Both the position numbers and the translations under genes were made by a program. This document shows, in pieces, positions 35,578-43,878 of a DNA stretch of 64,000 nt. The stretch's first letter is position 1; the number at the start of each line of letters is the position of its first letter. The DNA comes from Bifidobacterium longum subsp. infantis ATCC 15697 = JCM 1222 = DSM 20088. Its GTDB lineage: Bacteria > Actinomycetota > Actinomycetes > Actinomycetales > Bifidobacteriaceae. The stretch covers positions 744,001 to 808,000 of the forward strand of contig NC_017219.1 in the NCBI RefSeq assembly GCF_000269965.1. Reading direction: 5' to 3'. Under the pieces are notes generated by a model, which had not been told where the DNA came from, ran no database searches, and saw nothing but the letters and a program-made list of their open reading frames with translations.

Positions 35578-35602
35578 AACCGGGAATCATCGACTCCCGG
35601 TT
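35578..35602 (-). terminator. Terminator of the surface-protein fragment
   Basis: AACCGGGA (35578-35585) pairs with TCCCGGTT (35595-35602); read on the minus strand a run of T follows. Confidence 0.8.
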
Positions 35603-35656
35603 CAGTGGTATTCGCGAACTATGCTTCAGCGTCTACCGTCCATTATGTCAGTCACG

Positions 35657-36061
35657 TCAGCGACGAGTGGTGCTCTTGCGGGCGGCGAACAGGGCGATGC
35701 CCGCGGCGGCAAGCAACGCAATGGCCACACCGTACGGTGCGATGGCCACACCGGTGTCGGCGGTGGTGGTAGTCGTGGTACCGGACTGGTCACCGGTTCC
35801 GGTTGCCGGAACCTGAATGGTGGCGGTCTTGGTACCGGATACAGCGCCAACAGCCGTGACCGCGATGGTCTTGCCGGCCTGGCTGGCCTTGAACGTGTAC
35901 AGCAAAGTCAAGGAACCATCTGCCTTGGCAGTGAACGTCTTGGATACTGCAGCGATCTGCTGGACGTCGGCGACGATGGCACCATCGTAGTGCACGGTGA
36001 CGGATTCGTTCGGTTGGAATGTGCCTGCAGGGAACGTCACGGTAGCGGTGGTGCCGCTGTA
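35657..36061 (-). pseudogene. Cell-surface protein, C-terminal stump with membrane anchor
   Basis: The open frame from the junction at 36061 gives about 134 residues: an immunoglobulin-like beta domain (FQPNESVTVHYDGAIVADV; LLYTFKASQAGKTIAVTAVG), a threonine-rich linker, a transmembrane helix (VAIALLAAAGIALFAA) and the basic tail RKSTTRR. This is the end of a large secreted bifidobacterial glycosidase or adhesin. A TADTG motif stands where LPXTG would be expected. Everything upstream is replaced by IS3 sequence. Confidence 0.75.
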
Positions 36062-36062
36062 A

Positions 36063-36676
36063 GTGGACCATTATCTGACGCACGGGCGGCGGGCGAGCCG
36101 CACGATGCGCCGGTTGGGGTATCCGAGCAAGGCGCTGCCGGCCGCGTGGATCGACGAGCTCGCGCCCGGCGAACGCCGTGTCAGGCGCGGCCCGGTCCCC
36201 GACGGGCCCAAACGCGAGGCCGTGCTCAGGGTCGCGTCCGGCGAGATGACGTCGCGGCAGGCGGCCGCCGGTCTGGGAGTGGATTCCTCGGTCGTGAGAA
36301 ACCGGAGACGGCAACTGCTAGGCGAGAGGAAAGGGACCGCGGTGGCGAAGGACGAACCAGAACGCGAGGCCGGCGCGCCGCAGACGGATCCGGACGTCCT
36401 ACGCGGCGAGATCGCCGCGTAGGACGCCGACCTGGAGCGGTTGCGCGCCGAATGCCGGGCGATGGAGATCAGGCTGGCGATCATGAAGGGGTCGGCGGAG
36501 CTGGTGGGAAAAGAGCCGGGCGCAGACCCGGACAACCTGACAAGCCGGGAAAAGACGATCCCGGTCAAAAAGGCCGGTGAGGAGCCGCACGTCAATGCCG
36601 AGAGCCTGCTGGCCGAGGTCGGCATCGCGCGCAGCACGTACCACTGCCGGCTCGGAACGAAGATAAAACGTTGCTG
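36063..36676 (+). pseudogene. IS3-family OrfA with beginning of OrfB, stop-interrupted
   Basis: One frame reads HGRRASRTMRRLGYPS...AAWIDELAPGERRVR, MTSRQAAAGLGVDSSVVRNRR, then a TAG at 36420-36422, resuming with DADLERLRAECRAMEIRLAIMKGSAEL and VGIARSTYHC, which begins OrfB. Both ends are cut. The last ten codons before 36676 (RLGTKIKRC) no longer look like IS3 and may belong to the outer element. Confidence 0.75.
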
Positions 36677-36705
36677 AAGCACCACAGAGGTTCCTATAGC
36701 CCCCC
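36677..36705. repeat. Inverted terminal repeat, right end of the IS nest
   Basis: It reads AAGCACCACAGAGG then TTCCTATAGCCCCCC. Its reverse complement matches 31187-31213. The two copies point inwards like the ends of one insertion element, 5.5 kb apart. Confidence 0.75.
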
Positions 36706-36723
36706 GTCTAAGCACTGCAACAA

Positions 36724-36754
36724 AAAGACCCCGACCATCTCGGTCGGGGTCTTT
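36724..36754. terminator. Bidirectional terminator next to hup
   Basis: AAAGACCCCGACC (36724-36736) pairs perfectly with GGTCGGGGTCTTT (36742-36754). It terminates hup, read from the right, and shields it from the IS nest. Confidence 0.88.
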
Positions 36755-36794
36755 GTCGTCAGTAATGCTCGAAGTAATCGCTACGAGCAGAAGG

Positions 36795-37076
36795 TCACTC
36801 GGTGACGGCCTTCTTCAGCAGGGAGCCGGCGGAGATGCGAACGCCGTAGGAAGCCGGAATGTCAATCTGCTCGCCAGTACGCGGGTTGCGGCCAGTGCGA
36901 GCGGCGCGCTTGACGCGCTCAGCGGAGAACAGGCCGGTGAGCTTCAGGCCTTCGCCGGACTTCATAGCCTCGACGAACACATCCTGGAAGGCGTTAACAG
37001 CAGCCTCGGCCTGAGCCTTGGTCAGGTTGGACTTCTGGGCGATCTTCGAGACGAGATCAGACTTGTTGTATGCCAT
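36795..37076 (-). CDS. hup: DNA-binding protein HU
   Basis: A 93-residue histone-like protein that bends and compacts DNA as a dimer. The N-terminal helices (YNKSDLVSKIAQKSNLTKAQAEAAVNAF) and the DNA-binding arm (AARTGRNPRTGEQIDIPAS, with the intercalating Pro in RNPRTG) match HU closely. Full length. AAGGATGC precedes the start. Single-gene unit with its own terminator. Confidence 0.96.
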   Translation of the reverse strand: MAYNKSDLVSKIAQKSNLTKAQAEAAVNAFQDVFVEAMKSGEGLKLTGLFSAERVKRAARTGRNPRTGEQIDIPASYGVRISAGSLLKKAVTE

Positions 37077-37230
37077 AAAGCATCCTTCTTGGGTCAGGGG
37101 GCGAGCACTTTTGCTTCGTCCACGTTTTCATCAATGATACTAGCGCATGTTCCTGCGAAAACCCGCATCGTATAAGGCTTTTCACATCTATTTCGTGTTC
37201 TGAAGCCCAGGATGGACAAAAACGGACAGA

Positions 37231-39792
37231 TCAGACGAGGTTATGACGGTCGAGCCACTTCATAGCGGCTGCGCCCAGAGGAATTCGTAGCCAATAGAAC
37301 ACCACGCGATGCAGCAACGTGGCGGATAGAGCTACGCCCTGAGGCACACCGACCGCCACGAATGCGAAAGTCAACGCGGCTTCCACACCGCCCAAACCAC
37401 CGGGGGTGGGCACCGCGGAACCCAACGCATAGGCCAGCATGAAGACGAACGTCGTTTCAATCGGATTCGATGAATAACCGAACGCTTGCAAGGCCGCCCA
37501 GAAAGCGAGCCCAGTGGTCGTGTTCTGGAACAGTGCGCCCAGGCAGCTGACCGTGAGCTGTCGGGGCTGGGAAAGCACGTCCAGCAGCTGGTTGATATAC
37601 GTCTTGGCCAGCGGCATAAGACGACGGGTCACCCAGTGGCGCAACGGCGGAATCATCATCGCAATGGACAACACCACAACCACTACGCCCAGCACAAGGA
37701 CCAACGTATTCGTCGGAATCGCGCCGGAGAACATATTGCGGCCGGTGAATAGGCCAATCAACACCAGCATGGAGAAGTACACGGCGTAATACACCACGAG
37801 CGCGGCGCTCATGATTGCGGTGGCCGGGGTGTTGCGATAGCCGGATCTGCGCAGAAACTGCAGGTTGACGAACGCGGGCCCCACGCCGGCCGGCATGGAT
37901 ACCGTGGCAAAGCCGCCGGCAACCTGACTCATGAACACGCCCGTGTTATCTCGCTTGCTGCGATCCATGAGAGCGCCGAGCGAAATCGACGATCCGATCC
38001 AGCCGCAGGCACCGAACGCGAGCGTTACCACCGCCATCAACGGGTTGGCGTTGGTCAGCGCGGTTATGATTTCTTCGGGCTTCAACTGGGTGAAGACCAC
38101 GACCACAGCCACGATGACCAGCAGCATGGTGATCATCGAACGCCAGGAGAAGCGGGCAAGCGTCACCGGCTCGGCGGATTCGGCGGTCTCCTCATCAATT
38201 ATGGTGTTGATGTGGTCTCGCAGTTCCTTGAGCAGCTGCTTGTCCCATGTGACCAATGCGCGTGTGGGGGAGGGAACCGCGACTTTCTGGATGAACGGGG
38301 CCAGCGCGGTCAACGTCGTGTCGCCCCAAGATTCACGGGCAGCCGCGACTGCAGGTTTCACGCCGATCAACGCGGCGAACAGCGCAAGCAACTGGACCTT
38401 GTCAAGCGCGGTATTGGCCGGGCCGGAAGCGTTGTCGCCATTCAGCCAGCCGGCGATAACCGCAGTGCCATCTTCAAGCCTAGCGAGCGTATCAGGCGTG
38501 ATGCGCCGGTGCGTATATCCACGGCGATTCGCCACAGACAGATATCGCATATATGCTACGGCGTCCGCCTGGGTGAGCGTGTTCAGATTGGCGGGCATCT
38601 CGATGGTGTGCGCATCCAGCACCAGAATCGCGGACTCGTCCGTATCGGCGATGCCGTAGGGGGCGGGCGCAGGCAGTTTGATATTGTGCAGGCCGAGCAG
38701 CATGGCAAAGTGATGCTGAACGGCGTCGCGCACGGAACGATCGCGTCGAATGGACACGCTGGTAAAACGTACCCAATCCCAGAGTTGCTTCAGATAGCCG
38801 ACGGTATGGGTTTGCGCGTCGATGACGGAAACGATGAACCGGCGGTTATTCGAGGTCTCCACATCGTAGATGCGTGAGCCTTCCGCCAAATCGTCATCCA
38901 AAGTGGCAGACAATGAGCCATGGCCGATTCCGGGCTCCTGATGCCGGATGAGTGAGGTGGTCTCTAATCCGATGCTTGAGAGCACCGCGACGAGATCTTT
39001 GCCCCACACGCCTTTATTCTGCGTGCCGACCACGAATCGAATAAGCATGCCCACCGTGCGACCGGCGGCCATCGAAACCAGCATGCCGGTAACCGAATGC
39101 CACGAAAGCACCACCATCACCGCGGCGATGGCATACAGGATATTCCAACTCCATTTGACCGTGGAGCGGGTACGGCGTGGCCCGGCGGCGGTCAGGAAGG
39201 ACGCCATGCCGGCGTAGATGTCGGGCAACAGCTCGGAACCGTATGAGGTGGCGGCTGAGACCAGTGCCATTGGCAGGGCGGCATCGTTCAGACTACTGAT
39301 TGCCGTCGATATGACCCACACAATGCCGTATCCGGCAAACATGGCCAGCGCGGACACCGCAGCCTGCAGCCATTCCCGGGCCAGTAGCAATTGAGCGAGC
39401 ACGATGATCACGATGACGATGGTGGCCAGCTGCGTCAGTACGGTGGAGGGGAAAGCGGCCAGCCAGTTGATGGCTTGGGCGGCGGTATGCGCGTCGGATT
39501 CGACGCCGCGCGTCATGCCGCCCAGATATACGGCGAACACCATAACCACGGCGGCCATCAATAGCGACAGACTGGCTCGGGTCAGGTCGCCGAAGTCGCG
39601 CGTGCGGCGCGGGGCGATGTCGTCGATGTATGGTCCGGAATCGTTGCTGCCGTCGGTTGTCGAGCTGTCCGTTCCGCTGACAGCAAAACTGGCCGACCGG
39701 CCGTCACCAGAGGCGATCGGCCGGTCGGTAGTGGAGGAGGTCGCCTTGTCCGGGCGATCTTCCGTAGTGGACTGATCCTGTTCAGTAGTCAT
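37231..39792 (-). CDS. Large membrane protein with LPG-synthase-type transmembrane domain
   Basis: An 853-residue membrane protein. A disordered Thr/Ser/Asp-rich start (1-70) precedes about six helices (roughly 75-245). The middle part (about 250-525) is cytoplasmic and resembles a degenerate kinase-like domain (ESAILVLDAHTIEMPANL; MRYLSVANRRGYTHRRITPDTLARL). The C-terminus (from about 555) has eight helices of the lysylphosphatidylglycerol synthase TM/UPF0104 type, ending YALGSAVPTPGGLGGVEAAL and WLRIPLGAAAMKWLDRHNLV. No aminoacyl-transferase domain is present, so lipid flipping or export of an envelope component is more likely than lysyl-PG synthesis. Actual substrate unknown. Confidence 0.78.
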   Translation of the reverse strand: MTTEQDQSTTEDRPDKATSSTTDRPIASGDGRSASFAVSGTDSSTTDGSNDSGPYIDDIAPRRTRDFGDLTRASLSLLMAAVVMVFAVYLGGMTRGVESDAHTAAQAINWLAAFPSTVLTQLATIVIVIIVLAQLLLAREWLQAAVSALAMFAGYGIVWVISTAISSLNDAALPMALVSAATSYGSELLPDIYAGMASFLTAAGPRRTRSTVKWSWNILYAIAAVMVVLSWHSVTGMLVSMAAGRTVGMLIRFVVGTQNKGVWGKDLVAVLSSIGLETTSLIRHQEPGIGHGSLSATLDDDLAEGSRIYDVETSNNRRFIVSVIDAQTHTVGYLKQLWDWVRFTSVSIRRDRSVRDAVQHHFAMLLGLHNIKLPAPAPYGIADTDESAILVLDAHTIEMPANLNTLTQADAVAYMRYLSVANRRGYTHRRITPDTLARLEDGTAVIAGWLNGDNASGPANTALDKVQLLALFAALIGVKPAVAAARESWGDTTLTALAPFIQKVAVPSPTRALVTWDKQLLKELRDHINTIIDEETAESAEPVTLARFSWRSMITMLLVIVAVVVVFTQLKPEEIITALTNANPLMAVVTLAFGACGWIGSSISLGALMDRSKRDNTGVFMSQVAGGFATVSMPAGVGPAFVNLQFLRRSGYRNTPATAIMSAALVVYYAVYFSMLVLIGLFTGRNMFSGAIPTNTLVLVLGVVVVVLSIAMMIPPLRHWVTRRLMPLAKTYINQLLDVLSQPRQLTVSCLGALFQNTTTGLAFWAALQAFGYSSNPIETTFVFMLAYALGSAVPTPGGLGGVEAALTFAFVAVGVPQGVALSATLLHRVVFYWLRIPLGAAAMKWLDRHNLV

Positions 39793-39905
39793 GAAATGGT
39801 TACCTGACGTCTGTCCTTGTTCGGTTCAGTTTGCGGTTCGGTTTGTGACTCAGCGCAGTAGTGTGGTGGATGCGAGGGATTCGAGGGACTCGCATCGCAC
39901 CTATC

Positions 39906-41342
39906 TCAACGGTCGAAAGCGACGAGCTGGCTGGCCACACCGGTGTAGGTGGCGGGGGTCAGAGCCTTCAAGCGAGCGGCGGTTTCCGGGTCGAAGGACT
40001 GCTGGTCGATGAACTGCTCGACCTGCTCCTTGTCGATGGAGTGGCCGCGCATAAGCTCCTTGACCTTCTCGTACGGTTTGTCCATGCCGGGCAGGCCCTT
40101 GAGCTCGCAGGCGCGCATGGCGGTCTGGATCGGCTCGCCAAGCACCTCCCAGTTCTCATCCAGCTCACGCTCGATGACGTGGGTGTTCGGGTGGATGGAC
40201 TCAAGGCCGCCCATGAGGTTGGTCAGGGCGAGCAAGGAGTAGCCGAGCGCGGAACCGATGTTGCGCTGGGTGGTCGAATCGGTCAGATCGCGCTGCCAAC
40301 GGGATTCCACCAGCGTGGCGGAGAGGGTGTCGAGCAGCGAGCAGCTGATCTCGAAGTTGGCTTCGGCGTTCTCGAAACGAATCGGGTTGACCTTGTGCGG
40401 CATGGTGGAGGAGCCGGTGGCACCCTTGACCGGCACCTGGGCGAACACGCCGCGGGAGATGTACATCCACACGTCCACGCACAGGTTGTGCATGATGCGG
40501 TTGGCGTGGGAGACGGTGGAGTACAGCTCGGCCTGCCAGTCGTGGCTTTCGATCTGCGTGGTCAGCGGGTTCCAGGTCAGGCCCATGCGGTTGGCGACGA
40601 ATTCGCGGGAGACGGCGACCCAGTCGACATCCGGGCATGCGGCCAGGTGGGCGCCGAACGTGCCGGTCGCGCCGTTGATCTTGCCCAAGTACTCCTGGTT
40701 TTCGATGTGCTTGAGCTGACGGTTCAGACGGTAGACGTAGACGGCGAGCTCCTTGCCGAGCGTGGTCGGCGTGGCCGGCTGGCCGTGGGTGAGGGAGAGC
40801 AGCGGCATATCCTTGAATTCCTCGGCCTTGCCGGCGAGGTGGTCGATGATGCGCTTGAACTCCGGGGTCCACACGTTTTCCATCGCGTTCTTGACGCAAC
40901 GGGCGATGGAGAGGTTGTTGATGTCTTCGGACGTGCAGGCGAAGTGCACGAGGGTCTTCAGCTCGTCGTTGATGTTGGCCAGCTCGGCCGGAGCCTTGTC
41001 GATCTGATCGTCGATGTAGTACTCCACGGCCTTCACATCGTGGTGGGTGATGGCCTCATGAGCGGCGTGCTGCTTGATGCCTTCGGCGCCGAAGTCCTCG
41101 GGAATGGCGCGCAGGAAGGCCTGCTCTTCGGCAGTGAACGGCTTGACGCCGTCAACGATCGGCTGGTTGCCGTTGCCCTCAAAGCCGTTGGCCAGAAGAA
41201 TCATCCATTCGACTTCGACACGCATGCGTTCGCGGTTCAGGGCAGGTTCGCTCATGTATTCGACGAGCGGAGCGGTGGCCTTGTGGTAACGGCCGTCGAG
41301 CGGGGTCAATGCGATTGCGGGGGAAATATCGGTAAGCTTCAT
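39906..41342 (-). CDS. purB: Adenylosuccinate lyase
   Basis: A 478-residue fumarase-superfamily enzyme acting twice in purine synthesis (SAICAR to AICAR; adenylosuccinate to AMP). Signature GSSTMPHKVNPIRFEN near residue 305, catalytic His region LTHGQPATPTT near 165, and N-terminal TPLDGRYHKAT. The ATG at 41342 matches the family start, yet GGAGG lies only 2 nt before it; a TTG at 41351 would add three residues but has no ribosome site. Single gene, facing the HicAB locus. Confidence 0.95.
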   Translation of the reverse strand: MKLTDISPAIALTPLDGRYHKATAPLVEYMSEPALNRERMRVEVEWMILLANGFEGNGNQPIVDGVKPFTAEEQAFLRAIPEDFGAEGIKQHAAHEAITHHDVKAVEYYIDDQIDKAPAELANINDELKTLVHFACTSEDINNLSIARCVKNAMENVWTPEFKRIIDHLAGKAEEFKDMPLLSLTHGQPATPTTLGKELAVYVYRLNRQLKHIENQEYLGKINGATGTFGAHLAACPDVDWVAVSREFVANRMGLTWNPLTTQIESHDWQAELYSTVSHANRIMHNLCVDVWMYISRGVFAQVPVKGATGSSTMPHKVNPIRFENAEANFEISCSLLDTLSATLVESRWQRDLTDSTTQRNIGSALGYSLLALTNLMGGLESIHPNTHVIERELDENWEVLGEPIQTAMRACELKGLPGMDKPYEKVKELMRGHSIDKEQVEQFIDQQSFDPETAARLKALTPATYTGVASQLVAFDR

Positions 41343-41519
41343 AACCTCCAAGGGTACTTCCAGCCGTGAACCGAGCGGCTATACTGTGGTGCGGCGTTCC
41401 CGCCCGAGCCGTACAGGTCATGGCCTGGTATCTGATGCTGGCCATCGCCAAAACCGGTGTGCTCGACCGCCTCGCATCCGGCCGCGCACTCATCGAGCGA
41501 CGCGCCTGACACTCTTTGC

Positions 41520-41597
41520 GCGCCACTTTCCCGGGAATGTTGCGCTGATAGAGGGGTTCTCGGGCATGCTAGCGCAACAAGCCCGGGAAAGTGGCGC
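41520..41597. repeat. Long imperfect palindrome (REP-like element)
   Basis: Two 27-bp arms (41520-41546, 41571-41597) match in 25 positions and are separated by 24 nt; the outer core is GCGCCACTTTCCCGGG. No U-run. It lies in the 300-bp gap between purB and hicB, which otherwise holds no gene. Resembles a REP or small mobile palindrome. Confidence 0.65.
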
Positions 41598-41644
41598 TAG
41601 CCGCGTCTCTGCGGTGATTGCATTGTGGGGTAGCCGATTGATTG

Positions 41645-42010
41645 CTAAGCATTGACAAGTTGATGTGCTCGTTGCCGTGAGACCCCGAGTATATCGCCTA
41701 TTTGCTGTAGGGCGAGACCCATGCCATGTAGTTCTTGTGCCGCGGCGCGGGTTTCCCGCGCTGCGTTCGATCTGCATTCCGCTTCTTCCTTCCGCAGTCG
41801 CCGAGCTTCATCAAGATGCGCTTGTACGGATTGCGGCAATTTTGTCTCTATGGTGAGTGCGAAATCAGCATCTTGTGTCATGACGGTGATAAGGTCGCGT
41901 GCCATACTTTCAATCTCTGCTGTTGTTCGTGCCTGCGTGAAACCGATACCGGGAATCTCAAGAATCCAGTATTTTTCGCCAGGACGAACGATGACCTGAT
42001 ATGTTTTCAC
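41645..42010 (-). CDS. hicB: HicB-type antitoxin
   Basis: A 121-residue antitoxin. The N-terminal partial RNase-H-like fold (YQVIVRPGEKYWILEIPGIGFTQARTTAEI) neutralises HicA; the C-terminus has a helix-turn-helix (LALQQIGDILGVSRQRAHQLVNA) for autoregulation. The GTG at 42010 overlaps the hicA stop by 4 nt, giving the toxin-first order usual for hicAB. A longer upstream reading lies inside hicA and is rejected. Confidence 0.83.
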   Translation of the reverse strand: MKTYQVIVRPGEKYWILEIPGIGFTQARTTAEIESMARDLITVMTQDADFALTIETKLPQSVQAHLDEARRLRKEEAECRSNAARETRAAAQELHGMGLALQQIGDILGVSRQRAHQLVNA

Positions 42011-42195
42011 TGCTGATACCAGCCTTTCCCGAGTTTGGCTTCTGCTTCTTTGCAAATAATGTCCGCGAGGTTGTTGTCGATTTCGTTATGACGTGGGATG
42101 GGAATCATAAGTCCATCGAGTTGGAATATCTCATGACTCCCTCCTTGCCTGATACTTTCAAACGTAACATTCTTGCGTTTTGCCGCTTGCTTCAT
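42007..42195 (-). CDS. hicA: HicA-type mRNA interferase toxin
   Basis: A 62-residue double-stranded-RNA-binding-fold toxin cleaving mRNA. The catalytic His is His21 in RQGGSHEIFQLDG, followed by MIPIPRHNEIDNNLADII, the classic HicA core. Length is normal. It begins about 22 nt after the likely transcription start and has an AGGAG farther upstream (spacing about 17 nt), so translation may be weak. Pairs with the overlapping hicB. Confidence 0.85.
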   Translation of the reverse strand: MKQAAKRKNVTFESIRQGGSHEIFQLDGLMIPIPRHNEIDNNLADIICKEAEAKLGKGWYQQ

Positions 42196-42223
42196 CAGTT
42201 TGATGAGCTATCTCCTGCTCGTC

Positions 42224-42261
42224 ATTATATTGTTAACTCCTTTCTTGACAATTCTGTCAAG
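42224..42261 (-). promoter_or_regulatory. hicAB promoter with overlapping operator
   Basis: On the minus strand: -35 TTGTCA (42251-42246), 16-bp gap, -10 TATAAT (42229-42224). A palindrome with 7-bp arms CTTGACA and TGTCAAG (42244-42261) overlaps the -35, an ideal site for HicB repression. Confidence 0.65.
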
Positions 42262-42330
42262 TGTGGTATTTACTTTTAACCGCCGAACGCTGAACTCGGT
42301 GGTTCGCTCGCCAGTGGCAATGGTCGCGGA

Positions 42331-43878
42331 CTAGGTCATGCGGCCTTGGTAGTAGCGGGTTTCCTTGAGTTCGCCGTTGATGACTTCCTGAAAATGCGCT
42401 TCGTGGCGTTGCACGGCGGGGGAGCCGAGATCGGTGGCGTTCTGATAAGCAGCCTGATGGTACTTAATCCAATGCGACAACTCTCTGCCGTTGGTCGAAC
42501 CAGCCACGGGTGCGGCGTCATATGGGGTCAGACCGGTGATGGGCGTCGCGCCGGGAGTGCATGAGCTGTCCGAATGCACTGTGGATGGTGTTGCCGCGGG
42601 CGCGGGCGATACATGCCCTTGTACGGTGAGCCAGTTATCGGTGACCGGGTTGGCGGAACCATCCAGTGCGGCGACCAGTTCATCATCGATCTCCACGCTG
42701 GTGACCCATGTGCGTTGCGGAATCGGATGATTGGCCACCGGCGATCCGGCTGTCACCACATGCTCGATGGTATATTCCTCCGCCCAATCCGAGGCAAGCG
42801 TGGCGGCAACGATGCCACCTTGGGAGTGACCGATCAGTGCCACGGGCTCGTCCTTGCCGATGCCTGCCTGACGCATCGCCTCGGCAACCATGCGAGCGCT
42901 GTCCGCTTTCCTGCGGCGTTCCTGATCGGCGCTCATCAGTTCCACGTTCTGCGCCCAGCCGAATGGTGAGTCAGGCTGTCCATCGGTACCCGGGATGGTG
43001 ACCAGCCAGGAGTTGGTTCCATCAGCCCGTTCATAGCGTTGAATGGCGATGGTCCCATATTCGAGTCCGCTGTTCAGCTCGATTTTGCCGAGCCGCTCTT
43101 CGGCGAGTCTGCGCAGATTCTCCATTGACTCGGCCACCGATCCGCTTGCGCGGACGACGTCGGCATTCGCCTGCACCTCGCGTACTTCCAGATGATTGCC
43201 TTGGATGATGTCTTTCGCTGGTCCGGAGAAATTGGCGATTTTTCCCGCAGCCTTGTTGACCTCATCGGTGTGCGCAATGCTCTTGCCGATAGGTACGCCG
43301 CCAATGATTCCGCCCGCGCCGCTAAGCACTCCTTCCTGGAACGGATAGCTGAACGTGGACATCCATGCCGGGTTCGGTTTGCCGTCAATAGCCCAGCCGG
43401 CCAGAAAGCCGCCCGCCGCCGCAGCGGCAACACCCACCGCGGCATATCCCGGTTTGGCCTGTGTGCCGGCCTGCAATAATTCGGTAAACATGCGCCGAGC
43501 CGTCATCTCCGCCTGAGAATACAGAGAGTGTGCGCGAATCAGCAGATCGGCCGCGCCACGCAGGTCATCGCTCAACCGCTGGCATGCCGTTGCATGGTCA
43601 TAACACCGATTGCCCAGCGCGGCATATGGTGCAGTGACATGGCCGGGAACAACGGCGCTCGGATCGCCCGACTGCAAGGTGACGCACATCGGCGCACTAT
43701 GCCGATGTGACTGTAACTGTAATGCGGCCGATTCCCAAGCCGTGGCTATGGCCGCAAATCCTGCCGCCTCGTCATCGAGAGCCTTGGCTATGGCGGCATA
43801 TTCTTCAAGAGTGGCTGGCGCATATCCCACTCCGCCGTAAACGGACGATTCCACCTGCCAGTAATCGTGCTCGCTCAT
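42331..43878 (-). CDS. Alpha/beta hydrolase with helical N-terminus (putative WXG-associated effector)
   Basis: A 515-residue protein. The first 140 residues are helical, resembling WXG/PPE-type N-termini; a small-residue hydrophobic stretch (AAVGVAAAAAGGFLAGWAI, about 145-163) follows; the C-terminal half is an alpha/beta hydrolase with GHSQGG around the nucleophile Ser352 and the TIPGTDG oxyanion-side loop near 297. The start overlaps the small upstream gene by ATGA. Similar DUF1023-like hydrolases follow WXG genes in other actinobacteria. Possible lipase or esterase; target unknown. No classical signal peptide. Confidence 0.7.
   Translation of the reverse strand: MSEHDYWQVESSVYGGVGYAPATLEEYAAIAKALDDEAAGFAAIATAWESAALQLQSHRHSAPMCVTLQSGDPSAVVPGHVTAPYAALGNRCYDHATACQRLSDDLRGAADLLIRAHSLYSQAEMTARRMFTELLQAGTQAKPGYAAVGVAAAAAGGFLAGWAIDGKPNPAWMSTFSYPFQEGVLSGAGGIIGGVPIGKSIAHTDEVNKAAGKIANFSGPAKDIIQGNHLEVREVQANADVVRASGSVAESMENLRRLAEERLGKIELNSGLEYGTIAIQRYERADGTNSWLVTIPGTDGQPDSPFGWAQNVELMSADQERRRKADSARMVAEAMRQAGIGKDEPVALIGHSQGGIVAATLASDWAEEYTIEHVVTAGSPVANHPIPQRTWVTSVEIDDELVAALDGSANPVTDNWLTVQGHVSPAPAATPSTVHSDSSCTPGATPITGLTPYDAAPVAGSTNGRELSHWIKYHQAAYQNATDLGSPAVQRHEAHFQEVINGELKETRYYQGRMT

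Noticed and set aside
18090..36700. Possible CRISPR array or integrative element with attachment sites
   Set aside because: No regularly spaced repeats, no cas genes, no integrase or tRNA target is visible; the repeats present are explained as IS ends and terminators.
39861..41369. Plus-strand frame of 502 codons opposite purB
   Set aside because: Antisense shadow; purB is complete with its signature on the minus strand.
41419..41508. Small plus-strand frame of 29 codons (MAWYLMLAIAKTGVLDR...) next to the long palindrome
   Set aside because: No ribosome site, no family recognised, and it lies in a region with several short open frames.
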